Source: Bradyrhizobium tropiciagri (lineage in GTDB: Bacteria > Pseudomonadota > Alphaproteobacteria > Rhizobiales > Xanthobacteraceae). From it: a stretch of 64,000 bases of DNA. This document shows, one piece after another, positions 16,342-26,175 of the stretch. A program made the position numbers and the translations under genes. The stretch spans positions 248,001-312,000 of the forward strand of contig NZ_JAFCKH010000001.1 of assembly GCF_018130505.1 (NCBI RefSeq). Reading direction: 5' to 3'. The notes beneath the pieces are model-generated. The model searched no databases. It had not been told where the DNA came from and saw only the letters and a program-made list of their open reading frames with translations. Numbering within the stretch: the stretch's first letter is position 1; every line of letters begins with the position of its first letter.

Positions 16342-17589
16342 TTATGAATTGGTGAGCCTGTTGCGCCTGGCAAGGTCTGCTTCCCAACCGAACACGGAGC
16401 GGCCGTCGAGATCAGGTGAGCGCGACCGCTCATTGGCCACGAGCGCGTCGAACGACGGTCCACTAGCCGTTCGCTCCAGCCTGCGGGCCTGGTCATCCAG
16501 ACGCTTCAGCGCCTGCATCTCTTCGTCGCGGCCGAGCTTTGCCGACTGCACCGCCGATTTCAGCACGCGGATGGTTTCGTCATAGACCTTGATCGGCACT
16601 GGAAACGGATGGCGGTCCTTGCCGCCATGGGCAAGCGAGAACCGCGCCGGATCGCGGAAGCGATAGGGTGCGCCGTGCACGACCTCGGCGACCATCGCCA
16701 GCGACTCCACGGTACGGGCGCCGACGCCCGGTGTGAGCAGTAGTTCGGGAAAGTCCAGCGGGCCGCGTTCGGCCGCAGCCGCAAGCGTGCCGTGCAGGCG
16801 GCGGACGAACACGTCGCTCGAGCGTACGTCGTGATGTGCCGGCATCATCAAATGCAAGAGATAGGGCTGCGCTGTGGCGCTCTGCGTCAGCTCGGCGTAT
16901 TCGCGTGCGATGCCGTCGGGCCCGAGTGCGGCGAGCAGGTCGAGCTGCGCCTGGCGCGAGCCGCCCGCACGATGATCGGTGAGATTGACGATCTCGCCCT
17001 GTGTCGGGCCGTCAATGGCGCTGTGCGGTTCGTCGACAAAGCTGCGCAGGCCTTCGGAATGCCAGTGATAGCGGCGCGCCTGCCGCTTGTCGCCGTTCAT
17101 GCCTTGCTGGACCACGGTCCATTTGCCGTCGTCGGTAACGAAGAAGCCGTGGAGGTATAGCTCGAAACCGTCCTGCACCGCGGCGCTGTCGACCTTGGCC
17201 ACCAGTCGGCTGGCGCGGGTCAACGCCGTTCCGTCGAAGCCGATGCGATCGCCAAGCGCAACTAGTTCTTCCGGGGTGCGGCGCGAGTGCCTGCCGCGTC
17301 CGCCGCAGACATGGATGCCGAGCTCGCCCTGCATCGGCGCCAGCGCGCGCTTGAGTGCACCGATGACGCTGGTGGTGATCCCGGATGAGTGCCAGTCCAT
17401 GCCCATCACAGCGCCGAACGACTGGAACCAGAATGGATGCGACAGCCGTTGCAGGAAGGCGTCGCGGCCGTAATGTTGGATGATCGCCTGGGCCATGGTG
17501 GCGCCCAGCGTCGCCATGCGCCGGGCCAGCCATGGCGGCACGCGTCCGCCATGGAGGGGAAGGTCGGCGCTGCCGGTGCGTCGGGCCAT
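16342..17589 (-). CDS. DUF763-domain protein
   Basis: 415 residues matching DUF763: RRTGSADLPLHGGRVPPWLARRM at the N-terminus, a GIHVCGGRGRHSRRTPEEL segment, then KWTVVQQGMN and a helix-hairpin-helix-like LLLTPGVGARTVESLAMVAEVVHG near residue 290. Proteins of this family occur in archaea and scattered bacteria, and the HhH-like part suggests nucleic-acid contact. The function is not established. Pairing with DUF72 is the useful context. Confidence 0.88.
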   Translation of the reverse strand: MARRTGSADLPLHGGRVPPWLARRMATLGATMAQAIIQHYGRDAFLQRLSHPFWFQSFGAVMGMDWHSSGITTSVIGALKRALAPMQGELGIHVCGGRGRHSRRTPEELVALGDRIGFDGTALTRASRLVAKVDSAAVQDGFELYLHGFFVTDDGKWTVVQQGMNGDKRQARRYHWHSEGLRSFVDEPHSAIDGPTQGEIVNLTDHRAGGSRQAQLDLLAALGPDGIAREYAELTQSATAQPYLLHLMMPAHHDVRSSDVFVRRLHGTLAAAAERGPLDFPELLLTPGVGARTVESLAMVAEVVHGAPYRFRDPARFSLAHGGKDRHPFPVPIKVYDETIRVLKSAVQSAKLGRDEEMQALKRLDDQARRLERTASGPSFDALVANERSRSPDLDGRSVFGWEADLARRNRLTNS

Positions 17590-17662
17590 CGGGTTCCAGT
17601 CCTGAATCGCCCACTAGCCTACCAGCAAACGCTCCGGCGCGCACAATGCGGCGACATTGAGA

Positions 17663-18868
17663 TCAGCGTCGATAGATAGTGCCGAAGACGAGGGCGATCA
17701 CCGCAAACGCCGCGATCATGCCCGAAAATGCGATGTCGGCCACCGTCGTGTTGGTGAGGCTTGACAGGACGCCGACGCCGATGACCGGCACTGCGTTGCC
17801 GATGAAGCAGCAGACGAAATAGGTCGACGCCACCGCGGCTCGCTGATCGGCGGGAGCGATCTGATTGACTACCTGCAGGCTGCCGCGATAACCAAGGCCA
17901 GCGGAAACTGCGACGATGGCGGTTGCCACCAGCATCACCGAGAGCGATGCGGAGACCTGTGCGACCACGACGGCTGCGGCGGCTGGGATCATCAATCCGA
18001 GCGACCATAGCATCGCTGTGCGGCTGGCGACCTTCTGGGTTGCGATGATCACCAGAGCGACCACCATCGCAAGCTCGAACAGCAGCGCACCGCCGGCCGC
18101 GTGATTTTCGATGTGGAGGTCGTGCGACAGGATCGACGGCATCAGCGAGGCGTAGAATCCGACCAGCGCCATCAAGCCGAAACCAGTAATCGCCGGCGCG
18201 ACAAATTCCGTCCGGATTTGCTGCGGCAGCGCCAGTTTCAGGTTGATCTCGATCTGGCTTCGATCGGGGTGCTGAACCGTCTCCCGGGTGAACCAGATCA
18301 TCGCCGCTGCGACGCAGATGATGACGAGATAAACGACGAACGACAGATGCAGCGGCCAAGGCGCATACTGCGCGAGCAGGCCGGACAACATCGCCGCAAG
18401 GCCGAGACCGACAAAATTGGTGCTAGTGCCGATGATGGCGGCCTGGCCTCGGTCGTTGTTGTCGACCAGTTCGGCGAGCCACGCATTGGCCGTCCCGCTG
18501 GCCACGCCGATGCCTAGGCCGCTGAGGATTCGCCCGGCATAGAGGGAGATGGTGCCGCGGGCGAACAGGAAGACGAAAGTCGCAGCGATCAAAGCCGCGA
18601 TCCCGCCGAGCGCCGTGACGCGCCGGCCGGCGCGATCGGAGACGCGTCCGAGCAACAACAGCGCGGCGACGTTGCCGATCGCATAGGCCGCGTAGATCAG
18701 CGTCAGCGTGATCTGCGAGTAGCCGAACGCCTTCTGATAGAGCAAATAGAGCGGTGTCATCAGCGTGCTGAGGCCGAACGCGACCGCCAAGAGAGTTCCG
18801 ACCGCAACCAGTGCTGCTGTCCGGCGAAGCTCAATCCGCTGGGGATGCGTCGCATCAACCTGCGCCAT
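17663..18868 (-). CDS. MFS transporter
   Basis: 401 residues with 12 predicted helices. The loop 2-3 motif GRVSDRAGRRV is the major-facilitator signature, and RILSGLGIGVASGTANAWLAEL is the helix-5 region. It belongs to the drug or sugar-phosphate-like exporters; substrate unknown. ATG 18868 gives a standard N-terminus; the frame opens at 18904. It stands alone, 73 bp before DUF763 on the same strand. Confidence 0.85.
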   Translation of the reverse strand: MAQVDATHPQRIELRRTAALVAVGTLLAVAFGLSTLMTPLYLLYQKAFGYSQITLTLIYAAYAIGNVAALLLLGRVSDRAGRRVTALGGIAALIAATFVFLFARGTISLYAGRILSGLGIGVASGTANAWLAELVDNNDRGQAAIIGTSTNFVGLGLAAMLSGLLAQYAPWPLHLSFVVYLVIICVAAAMIWFTRETVQHPDRSQIEINLKLALPQQIRTEFVAPAITGFGLMALVGFYASLMPSILSHDLHIENHAAGGALLFELAMVVALVIIATQKVASRTAMLWSLGLMIPAAAAVVVAQVSASLSVMLVATAIVAVSAGLGYRGSLQVVNQIAPADQRAAVASTYFVCCFIGNAVPVIGVGVLSSLTNTTVADIAFSGMIAAFAVIALVFGTIYRR

Positions 18869-19009
18869 CCAACCGACCTCAAATTGCCTTAGACGGCGGG
18901 GCAATACGCGGCGCTCCGGTTCGTTCCAGCGATCGGAGGCGACACGGTCAACTCCCTCCGTTCCGTTTCCTCGACGGGAAGGAGCCAGACCGGGTCAACC
19001 TGCAGGCCG

Positions 19010-19546
19010 CTATTTCCGGTTCTTGTTCAGGTCCTGAGCCATCTCGAGATGATGCCGGAGCGCAGGCAGGGTCTTGCCGGCCCACTCCTTCAGCTTGGGG
19101 TCGTCACCGTTCTTCGCGTAGCGCTCGAACAGGGAGACCGCATCCTTGTGCGCACTCACCTGCATCGGATCGTAGACGGAAGCGAAATCCTCAGGCTTGG
19201 CATCGCGCAGCTTGTCGAGCTGTTTCTTCGAGCTATCGTCGAGCGTGGTCGGGATGTCGTTCTGCTTGCCGGTGGGCACCATGCTTTTCAGATCGGCACT
19301 GGTTTTGGTGTGATCCGCGACCATGGTGCCCGCGAACTTCTTCTCGTCGGCGTTGCCCTTCTGCTCGGCGATCTTGGCCGCTTCGATTTCGAGCATGTCG
19401 CTGGTCGCGGCTTCCTTGACAAAATCCTCGGTCTTTGGCGCGACGCCCAGTACGGAATTGACGCCGGTCTTTTCACTGACCGACTGGGCCGACGCACTGG
19501 AACTCAGCGCGCCGACCATGACGATTGCCAGAATAACTCGTTTCAT
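19010..19546 (-). CDS. DUF4142 periplasmic protein
   Basis: 178 residues. A signal peptide (MKRVILAIVMVGALSSSASA) is followed by a helical ferritin-like DUF4142 domain: DFVKEAATSDMLEIEAAKIAEQKG, FAGTMVADHTKTSADL and LRHHLEMAQDL. AAGGA precedes the ATG; a GTG one codon upstream is possible. It starts 11 bp after the DUF892 stop, giving a stress operon from the promoter at 20084-20108. The role in stress is unknown. Confidence 0.88.
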   Translation of the reverse strand: MKRVILAIVMVGALSSSASAQSVSEKTGVNSVLGVAPKTEDFVKEAATSDMLEIEAAKIAEQKGNADEKKFAGTMVADHTKTSADLKSMVPTGKQNDIPTTLDDSSKKQLDKLRDAKPEDFASVYDPMQVSAHKDAVSLFERYAKNGDDPKLKEWAGKTLPALRHHLEMAQDLNKNRK

Positions 19547-19557
19547 CACAGCTTTCC

Positions 19558-20046
19558 TTAGGCCGCCTCGGCATTGATGGCGTTGATGGCAAGCTTGCTC
19601 AGCGCTTCATCTGTCTTCTTTTCCTCGGCCAAGGTCTGGTCAATGAGCTTGACGGCGTCCTTCATGCTCAGCTTGGTCGCCCATGCCTTCAATGTACCGT
19701 AGCGAGAAATCTCGTAGTGCTCGACCGCCTGCGCCGCGGCGAGCAGTCCTGGATCGAGCGCCGGCGTGTCGGCGTACTCGTCCATGATTTCCTTGCCTTC
19801 ATCGATGATGCCCTCGATGGCATCGCACTTCTTGCCGCGCGCAGGCTTGCCCATAAGCTCGAAGATCTGCTCAAGCCGCTCGATATGGCCTTCGGTCTCG
19901 TCATGGTGCTTCTCGAATGCGGCGCGGAGTTGATCTGAGGAGGCCGCTTTGGCCATCTTCGGCAGCGCCTTGTAGATCTGCTTTTCGGCGTAGTAGATGT
20001 CCTTCAGGGTATCGAGGAAGAGGGCGCTGAGATCCTTCTCTGGCAT
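19558..20046 (-). CDS. DUF892 ferritin-like stress protein (YciE/YciF type)
   Basis: 162 residues, standard length. LFLDTLKDIYYAEKQIYKALPKMAKAA, then HHDETEGHIERLEQIFELMGKPARGKKCDAIEGIIDEG, YEISRYGTLKAWA and LDQTLAEEKKTD-like helices carry the Glu/His ligands of a di-iron four-helix bundle. The frame is open to 20196, but GGAG stands before ATG 20046, where the family also begins. First gene of the operon with DUF4142. Confidence 0.92.
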   Translation of the reverse strand: MPEKDLSALFLDTLKDIYYAEKQIYKALPKMAKAASSDQLRAAFEKHHDETEGHIERLEQIFELMGKPARGKKCDAIEGIIDEGKEIMDEYADTPALDPGLLAAAQAVEHYEISRYGTLKAWATKLSMKDAVKLIDQTLAEEKKTDEALSKLAINAINAEAA

Positions 20047-20083
20047 GAGTCGACTCCGTAGGTGAGAGTTGCTGTGTACCCAC

Positions 20084-20108
20084 AACATGGGCTGCATAGC
20101 CAAGTTCC
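20084..20108 (-). promoter_or_regulatory. EcfG-type promoter of DUF892-DUF4142 operon
   Basis: Leftward GGAAC (20104-20108), 16 bases, TGTT (20084-20087), 37 bp before the DUF892 ATG. Confidence 0.6.
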
Positions 20109-20214
20109 TAATTGCGACCGTTCGTCCCGGTCGGCCAATGCGGCGCAGCGCTAACTGGGAACGAGACGTATGCAACCGGTCACGCAGGGCGACCACCTCG
20201 CGGAGCTGGGGCGT

Positions 20215-21045
20215 TCAGCCGCTGATCGCATCCGAATGGCTGAAGACTTCGAATGCGCTGCCGCGCGCGACGGCAATCAAGGTCATTCCGCACGCCTCGG
20301 CGGTGCGGACCGCCAGGGCCGTCGGGGCCGACATGGCGACTAGCATGGAACAACCGATGGCGGCGGCCTTTTGTACAAGCTCGATGGAGACCCGGCTGGT
20401 GAGGACGATTGCGCCTTCGTGGCCGGGAACGCCGACCGAGGTGAGAGCCCCTGCGAGTTTATCCAAAGCATTGTGACGGCCGACATCTTCACGGATCGCA
20501 ACCATTTCTCGATCAAGATGGAAGAATCCGGCCGCGTGCGTGGCGTGGGTCGCATGGTTGAGTGCCTGGGCGTTTGACAACGCGAGCAGGGCGCCCTCGA
20601 TCTGCCCAGTTCGGATAGCGACAGGCCGCAGCGTCAGCAGCGGCATCGGACGCGCGGCATCCGCAAGGCTCTCGATGCCGCAAAGGCCGCAGCCGGTCGG
20701 ACCGACCAGTCGCCGTCGGCGCCGTTTGAATCGGTCTTCGCTGCCGTTGGCTAGCCACATGCGCAGCTCGATGCCAGACGCCCCTGGAATGATATCGAGG
20801 GATTGCAGGTCATTGACATCGTCAATGATGCCCTCGGTCAGGCTGAAGCCCAGCGCGAAGTCGTCAAGATCAGCGGGAGTAGCCATCGTAACGGCGGCAG
20901 TCGTGCCGTTATAGACCAGCGCAACGGGACACTCTTCCGCGAGAACCCGCCGCGCCTCCATTCCATCCTGATCTCTCCGCAGCATCTCGACGGAGGGTGC
21001 TGGCAGATGACTGAAGTCATCATTGGAGATTGAGGATCGCTGCAT
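20215..21045 (-). CDS. fdhD: FdhD, formate dehydrogenase accessory sulfurtransferase
   Basis: 276 residues. The paired cysteines in TGCGLCGIES near residue 120 are the sulfur-carrying site. EECPVALVYNG, LGFSLTEGII and REDVGRHNALDKLAGAL complete the family. FdhD moves sulfur from IscS to the molybdenum cofactor of formate dehydrogenase-type enzymes. It is divergent from the YdeP-like oxidoreductase, which is presumably its client. Confidence 0.95.
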   Translation of the reverse strand: MQRSSISNDDFSHLPAPSVEMLRRDQDGMEARRVLAEECPVALVYNGTTAAVTMATPADLDDFALGFSLTEGIIDDVNDLQSLDIIPGASGIELRMWLANGSEDRFKRRRRRLVGPTGCGLCGIESLADAARPMPLLTLRPVAIRTGQIEGALLALSNAQALNHATHATHAAGFFHLDREMVAIREDVGRHNALDKLAGALTSVGVPGHEGAIVLTSRVSIELVQKAAAIGCSMLVAMSAPTALAVRTAEACGMTLIAVARGSAFEVFSHSDAISG

Positions 21046-21098
21046 GAATGCTCCTTGCGAGGACGACGCCCGGAAACTTCCGAGGTTCCTTCGCGCGA

Positions 21099-21123
21099 GG
21101 AACTTCCGATGCCAGCGCTGGTT
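21099..21123 (+). promoter_or_regulatory. EcfG-type promoter of the YdeP-like oxidoreductase
   Basis: GGAAC (21099-21103), 16 bases, GGTT (21120-21123), 32 bp before the ATG. A leftward GGAAC (21085-21089) has the near-match -10 CGTC toward fdhD. Confidence 0.65.
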
Positions 21124-21155
21124 TCTGCCTTAAACCTCCCCGAACGAGATCAGCT

Positions 21156-23480
21156 ATGAAGCAAAAAGTGACAGTGAAGCCCTATGATGGACCGGCCGGC
21201 GGATGGGGGTCGCTCAAGGCCGTTGCGGGCATTCTCACGCAGGAGGAGGTGGCGCTTCTCGGCAGTGTAATATTGCTCAAGCAGAACAAGGCCGACGGTT
21301 ACATGTGCGTGAGTTGTTCCTGGGCGAAGCCGGCAAAGCCCCGTCCGTTCGAGTTTTGCGAGAACGGCGCCAAGGCCACAGCCTGGGAAGTCACGAATAA
21401 GACAGTCGATGCCGCCTTTTTTGCAAAGCACACGCTTGCAGAACTGCGCGGCTGGTCCGATCACGCGCTCGAGGAGCAGGGACGTTTGACGGTGCCAATG
21501 CGCTACGACGCGGCGTCGGACAAATATGCGCCGGTCAACTGGTCGGACGCCTTCCAGGAGATCGGCCGCGAACTGAACGCGCTCGATCCACGCGCCGTTG
21601 TCTTCTACACCTCCGGCCGCGCCTCGCTCGAAGCGAGCTACATGTATCAGCTGTTCGGCCGGATGTACGGCACCAACAACTTTCCCGACAGCTCGAACAT
21701 GTGCCACGAAAGCACGTCGGTGGCGCTGCCGCCGGTGATTGGCGTGCCTGTCGGCACCGTGCTGCTGAAGGATTTCGAACAGACTGACTGCATCCTGTTC
21801 TTCGGTCACAACACGACCACCAACGCGCCGCGGATGCTGCATCCTCTGCAGGAGGCTGCACAGCGCGGTGTTCCGATCGTCACGTTCAATCCGCTGCGTG
21901 AGCGCGGCCTGGAGCGCTTCACCAATCCGCAGAACCCGGTCCAGATGGTGGCCGGCGGCACCCGCATCAGCTCGGAGTATCATCAGGTGAGGTACGGCGG
22001 TGACGCAGCGGCCATTATCGGAATCTGCAAGGCCGTGATCGAGGCGGATGACGAGGCGCGAGCCGCCGGGCACGCGCGCATTCTCGACGTTGGCTTCATA
22101 GAGCAGCATACGCAGGGATTCGACGCCTTCGCCGAGTTCTGTCGCAGGCAGTCATGGATCGACCTGGAACAGACATCCGGGTTGCGCCAGGCGGCGATGT
22201 TTCAGGCGGCGAGCACCTACATGGCCGCGAACGCCGTGATCGCAAACTATGGCATGGGCGTGACCCAGCACCGGCACGGCGTCGAAACCGTGAAGATGAT
22301 CGTCAATCTGCTACTGTTGCGCGGCAATATCGGCAAGCCCGGCGCCGGAATTTCGCCGATCCGCGGCCATTCCAACGTGCAGGGCCAGCGCACCGTCGGC
22401 ATCTCCGAAAAGACCAAGCTGGTCCCGCTTGACAAGCTCAAGGAGATCTACGGCTTCGAGCCGCCGCAATGGGACGGTTTGACGACAGTGGACGCTTGCA
22501 ACGGAATCCTGAAAGGCGAGGTGCGCGGCTTCGTCGGCCTCGGTGGCAATTTCGTCCGCTGCATTCCCGAGCGATCGCTGATGGAGCCCGCTTGGACCAA
22601 GCTGCGGCTGTCAGTGCAGATCGCGACCAAACTCAACCGGACCCACCTCGTGCCGGGCAAGGTGACCTACCTGTTGCCCTGCCTCGGCCGCATCGAGATC
22701 GACCAGCAGGCGACCGGCCCCCAAGCCGTGGCGATGGAGGATTCGACGGCCTGCATCCATGGCTCGCGTGGACAGCGCAAGCCGGTTGCGGACGGGTTGC
22801 TCTCCGAACCCCGGATCATCGCCGAGATGGCGAAGGCGACGCTGCCGCCCAATTCAAGCCTCGACTGGGATGCCTGGGTCGGTGAGTATTCGCTAGTGCG
22901 CGATGCCATCGAGCGGACCTACCCGGATCAATTCAAGGATTTCAACAAGCGCATGTTCGAGCCCGGCGGCTTTCCGCGACCGCTGGGTGCCCGCGAGCGA
23001 AAGTGGAAGACGCCCAACGGGAAGGCCAATTTCACCATTCCGAAATCCGCGCTCGATGCCCCTCAGATCCGCGACGGGGTTTTCGAGCTTATGACGATCC
23101 GCGCCGACGGCCAGTTCAACACGACGATCTATAACGAGAACGACCGCTTTCGCGGGATCTACGGTAGCCGGGAGGTCGTGCTGATGAACGCCGACGACAT
23201 GGCCGGGCTGGACCTCGCCCAGGGTGATCTCGTGACGCTGGAGACGGCGGCGGATGACGGGATCGAGCGTCGGCTCGGAGGACTACAGGTCGTTCCCTAC
23301 GACATCCCGCGCGGCGGCATCGTAGGGTATTATCCTGAGTGCAACGTCCTGGTGCCGCTCTGGCACTTCGCTGAAGGCAGCAAGGTCCCGGCGGCCAAGT
23401 CGGTTCCGGTGCGCATCAGCCGCGATCCCGTGCCCGAGCTAACGGACGAACATGAGATTCCCATAACCACGGTCGAGTGA
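21156..23480 (+). CDS. FdhF/YdeP-family molybdopterin oxidoreductase
   Basis: 774 residues of the FdhF/YdeP group (molybdopterin bis-MGD superfamily). Cues are PYDGPAGGWGSLKAV, CVSCSWAKP, YTSGRASLEASYMYQLFGRMYGTNN, CHESTSVALPPVIG, HNTTTNAPRMLHPL and the C-terminal MGD domain (TIYNENDRFRGIYGSREVVLMN). Only two N-terminal cysteines are near each other, so a standard four-Cys iron-sulfur cluster is doubtful, as in YdeP. The substrate is unknown; E. coli YdeP is linked to acid resistance. The earlier frame opening (21048) covers the promoter and is discarded. Confidence 0.9.
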   Translation: MKQKVTVKPYDGPAGGWGSLKAVAGILTQEEVALLGSVILLKQNKADGYMCVSCSWAKPAKPRPFEFCENGAKATAWEVTNKTVDAAFFAKHTLAELRGWSDHALEEQGRLTVPMRYDAASDKYAPVNWSDAFQEIGRELNALDPRAVVFYTSGRASLEASYMYQLFGRMYGTNNFPDSSNMCHESTSVALPPVIGVPVGTVLLKDFEQTDCILFFGHNTTTNAPRMLHPLQEAAQRGVPIVTFNPLRERGLERFTNPQNPVQMVAGGTRISSEYHQVRYGGDAAAIIGICKAVIEADDEARAAGHARILDVGFIEQHTQGFDAFAEFCRRQSWIDLEQTSGLRQAAMFQAASTYMAANAVIANYGMGVTQHRHGVETVKMIVNLLLLRGNIGKPGAGISPIRGHSNVQGQRTVGISEKTKLVPLDKLKEIYGFEPPQWDGLTTVDACNGILKGEVRGFVGLGGNFVRCIPERSLMEPAWTKLRLSVQIATKLNRTHLVPGKVTYLLPCLGRIEIDQQATGPQAVAMEDSTACIHGSRGQRKPVADGLLSEPRIIAEMAKATLPPNSSLDWDAWVGEYSLVRDAIERTYPDQFKDFNKRMFEPGGFPRPLGARERKWKTPNGKANFTIPKSALDAPQIRDGVFELMTIRADGQFNTTIYNENDRFRGIYGSREVVLMNADDMAGLDLAQGDLVTLETAADDGIERRLGGLQVVPYDIPRGGIVGYYPECNVLVPLWHFAEGSKVPAAKSVPVRISRDPVPELTDEHEIPITTVE

Positions 23481-23632
23481 GCAGAAGCGTCACGACCACG
23501 GACAACGATCTCGAAGGACAGCAGGAGCAGGGCGGGCAGAAGGGAATGCCGAAGCCCGAGCCCAAGCCAGAGGGCGATCAGCCCGATCTGGTGAAGCCGC
23601 AGGGCTCGACGCCTCCGCCAACGCAGGAGTGA
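23477..23632 (+). CDS. Small Pro/Gln-rich hypothetical protein (51 aa)
   Basis: A GTG start overlaps the stop of the oxidoreductase (GTGA). The 51-residue product is hydrophilic, rich in Gln, Glu, Pro and Lys (KPEPKPEGDQPD), with no hydrophobic segment, and is probably disordered. The overlap suggests coupled translation; no family recognised. Confidence 0.5.
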   Translation: MSRSVTTTDNDLEGQQEQGGQKGMPKPEPKPEGDQPDLVKPQGSTPPPTQE

Positions 23633-23652
23633 GGCGGGATCATCGCTTCACA

Positions 23653-23934
23653 TCACGCCGGCGCGCGCGTGATGAAGTCCATCAAGCCCAGCCACAGCAG
23701 CAGACCGAGCCAGAACAACCCAGCACCGGCAAAGATCAGGAGCCGCGGACCGCGATCCCACAGCTCCATGAAGAATGCCGCGATGATGGCGGCCTTGATC
23801 GCGGCAATCACGATCGCGACCGTGGAATTGAGGGAGCCGAACGGCAGATAGGCCAGGGTGACCGTCAGCGCGAGCAGCGCAAGCAGGCCGAGCCAGGACG
23901 CAACGAGCACAAGCGGTGGACGCCAGCCCATCAT
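23653..23934 (-). CDS. Cytochrome c oxidase subunit IV-like protein
   Basis: 93 residues with three helices (LVLVASWLGLLALLALTV, STVAIVIAAIKAAIIAAFFMELWDR, LLIFAGAGLFWLGLLLWLGL), the pattern of prokaryotic oxidase subunit IV / CtaF-type proteins. The ATG overlaps the subunit III stop as ATGATGG. It is the last gene of the leftward oxidase operon and probably aids assembly or stability. Confidence 0.85.
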   Translation of the reverse strand: MMGWRPPLVLVASWLGLLALLALTVTLAYLPFGSLNSTVAIVIAAIKAAIIAAFFMELWDRGPRLLIFAGAGLFWLGLLLWLGLMDFITRAPA

Positions 23935-24575
23935 GCGCCGCTCCGTCCGGGCAAGTAGATCAGGGCGAACAGCACAATCCAGATCGCATCGACAAAATGC
24001 CAATACAACGCTGCCGTACGGAGCGCGGCGCACAGGCGCGTGCTCGCGGTACGGCGCAACATGATGGCAAGCGCCGCCAGCACGGCGATACCGATCATCA
24101 TGTGGATGGCGTGGATCGACGTCGCGACAAAATAGATGGTGAAGAAAAGTTCGGCGCCGTCGGCCAGCGGCGGAGCAAAGCTGAAGTTGATGCCGGGGAC
24201 GAGATGCTCGTGATACTCGCCGGCATATTCGGTTGCTTTCAGGCTGAGGAACAGCAATCCGAGCAGCATGGCGCCGATCAGTAACATAATGCAGATCCGG
24301 CGCGCGCCGGCCTGCAGGGCATCGACTGCGCAGGCGACGAGGAAACTCGAAGTCAGCAGGATCGCAGTGTTCGCGGTGCCGATGACGATGTCCGTGTGGC
24401 GGCTGGCCGCAGCGAACGCAGCCGGGTTGGCATGCCGGTAGACAAAATAGGCAAAAAGCAGCCCGCCGAACAGCAGCAGCTCGGTTGCAAGAAATACCCA
24501 TATGCCGATCTCGGCGGCTTCATCGCGATGCTGAACGGAGGCGTATTGCGGAGCGAAGCCGCGGCCCTCAGGCAT
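23931..24575 (-). CDS. ctaE: Cytochrome c oxidase subunit III
   Basis: 214 residues, seven-helix class. [24 protein letters not shown] is helix 1, [20 protein letters not shown] the conserved Glu/His loop, and [17 protein letters not shown] and [17 protein letters not shown] the late signature. It is an inner-membrane subunit of the heme-copper oxidase. It overlaps subunit I by eight bases. Confidence 0.93.
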   Translation of the reverse strand: MPEGRGFAPQYASVQHRDEAAEIGIWVFLATELLLFGGLLFAYFVYRHANPAAFAAASRHTDIVIGTANTAILLTSSFLVACAVDALQAGARRICIMLLIGAMLLGLLFLSLKATEYAGEYHEHLVPGINFSFAPPLADGAELFFTIYFVATSIHAIHMMIGIAVLAALAIMLRRTASTRLCAALRTAALYWHFVDAIWIVLFALIYLPGRSGA

Positions 24576-26175
24576 TCTGCGGCTCCGCGGTAAAATCGGT
24601 CCGATATTGATACGGCGCGCGTGTCACGACGGGCTGCGACTCGAAATTGAGCTCAGGCGGAGGAGACGACGTCTGCCACTCCAGCCCTGGCGCGTCCCAC
24701 GGGTTCGCCGGCGCACGGGAGCCGAAGAACAGGGAGTAGCCGAGATAGAACATCGGCAGCAGATAGGCGGCTGCCAGGATGGTCGCGCCGCCGGAGGATA
24801 GCACGTTCCACACCTGAAACTCGGGAGGATAGACGTGGTAACGGCGCGGCATACCTTCGGCACCCAGTACGAATTGCGGGAAGAATGTCAGGTTGAAGCC
24901 GAAGAAGATCAATACGGCGGCGGTGCGCGCCCAATACTCTGAATACAGCCGCCCGGTGATCTTGGGCCACCAGTAATGCAAACCGCCGAAATACGCCGTC
25001 ACCATGCCGCCGACCATGATGTAGTGGAAATGCGCCACCACGAAATATGTGTCCGTCGCGTGCACGTCGAAGGCGAGGCAGGCGAGGAACAGGCCGGTCA
25101 GGCCACCAATAGTGAACAGACCGAGAAACCCCAGCGCATAAAGCATCGGCGCGTCGAAACGGAGCGAGCCCTTGTGCAGCGTGGCGGTCCAGTTGAACAC
25201 CTTGATCGCCGATGGGACCGCCACGATGAAACTCATGAAGGAGAACACGAGACTCGCGAGCAGCGACTGGCCACTGACGAACATGTGGTGACCCCAGACC
25301 AGAAAGCCGACGGCCGCGATTGCAAGACTCGCCCAGGCGACGAACTTGTAGCCGAACACCGGCTTGCGCGAGAAGCAGGAGATCAGCTCGTTAACGACGC
25401 CCATGCCGGGCAGAATCATGATGTAGACGGCCGGGTGCGAGTAGAACCAGAACAGGTGCTGGAACAGCAGTGGATCGCCACCGATCTTGGGATCGAAGAT
25501 GCCGACGCCGAAGAAACGCTCGGTCGCGAGCAGGACCAGCGTGATCGCGAGCACCGGCGTCGCCAGCACGAGGATCACCGACGTTGCATAGAGCGACCAG
25601 ACAAACAGCGGCAGCCGATACCAGGTCAGGCCCGGCGCGCGCAGCCGGTGGATGGTGACGATGAAATTCAGGCCCGTCAGGATCGACGAGAACCCTGCGA
25701 TAAAGATTCCGGTCACCGCGATGATCACGTAGCTGTTGGAATAGAGGGTCGAGAAGGGCGTGTAGAACGTCCATCCTGTGTCGATGCCGCCGGCTACGAT
25801 CGCGAACAGCGTTACACATCCCCCGGCGACGAACAGGTACCAGCTCAATAGGTTGAGGCGCGGGAAGGCGAGGTCGCGCGCGCCGATCATCAGCGGCACG
25901 ATGAAGTTGCCGAGCGTGTTCGGGATCGAGGGGATCAAGAAGAACCACACCATGATAACGCCGTGCATGGTGAAGAGCCGGTTATAGGTGTCGGACGAGA
26001 CGAGATCGGCCTGCGGCGTGGCGAGTTCGATCCGGATTGCGGTGGCGGCCGCGCCGCCGATGAAGAAGAAGGCGATCAGGCTCGCGAAATACAGGATCGC
26101 GATGCGCTTGTGATCGGTGGTCAGGAACCACGAGCGTAGAGTGTAGGAGGAATTGAGATAATCGGGTTCGGTCAT
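24568..26175 (-). CDS. ctaD: Cytochrome c oxidase subunit I (heme-copper catalytic subunit)
   Basis: 535 residues and 12 helices. The low-spin heme His is in [13 protein letters not shown]. The CuB/Tyr region is [17 protein letters not shown]. The two CuB histidines are in [10 protein letters not shown], and [19 protein letters not shown] carries the heme a and a3 ligands. The K-channel Tyr of the H-P-x-x-Y motif is present, as in A-type oxidases. It reduces O2 to water and pumps protons. Its last bases overlap subunit III, and its start overlaps subunit II by four. Confidence 0.95.
   Translation of the reverse strand: MTEPDYLNSSYTLRSWFLTTDHKRIAILYFASLIAFFFIGGAAATAIRIELATPQADLVSSDTYNRLFTMHGVIMVWFFLIPSIPNTLGNFIVPLMIGARDLAFPRLNLLSWYLFVAGGCVTLFAIVAGGIDTGWTFYTPFSTLYSNSYVIIAVTGIFIAGFSSILTGLNFIVTIHRLRAPGLTWYRLPLFVWSLYATSVILVLATPVLAITLVLLATERFFGVGIFDPKIGGDPLLFQHLFWFYSHPAVYIMILPGMGVVNELISCFSRKPVFGYKFVAWASLAIAAVGFLVWGHHMFVSGQSLLASLVFSFMSFIVAVPSAIKVFNWTATLHKGSLRFDAPMLYALGFLGLFTIGGLTGLFLACLAFDVHATDTYFVVAHFHYIMVGGMVTAYFGGLHYWWPKITGRLYSEYWARTAAVLIFFGFNLTFFPQFVLGAEGMPRRYHVYPPEFQVWNVLSSGGATILAAAYLLPMFYLGYSLFFGSRAPANPWDAPGLEWQTSSPPPELNFESQPVVTRAPYQYRTDFTAEPQNA

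Noticed and set aside
24976-25851. 291-codon rightward open frame rich in Arg, His and Gln
   Set aside because: Antisense of oxidase subunit I; composition typical of a shadow frame.
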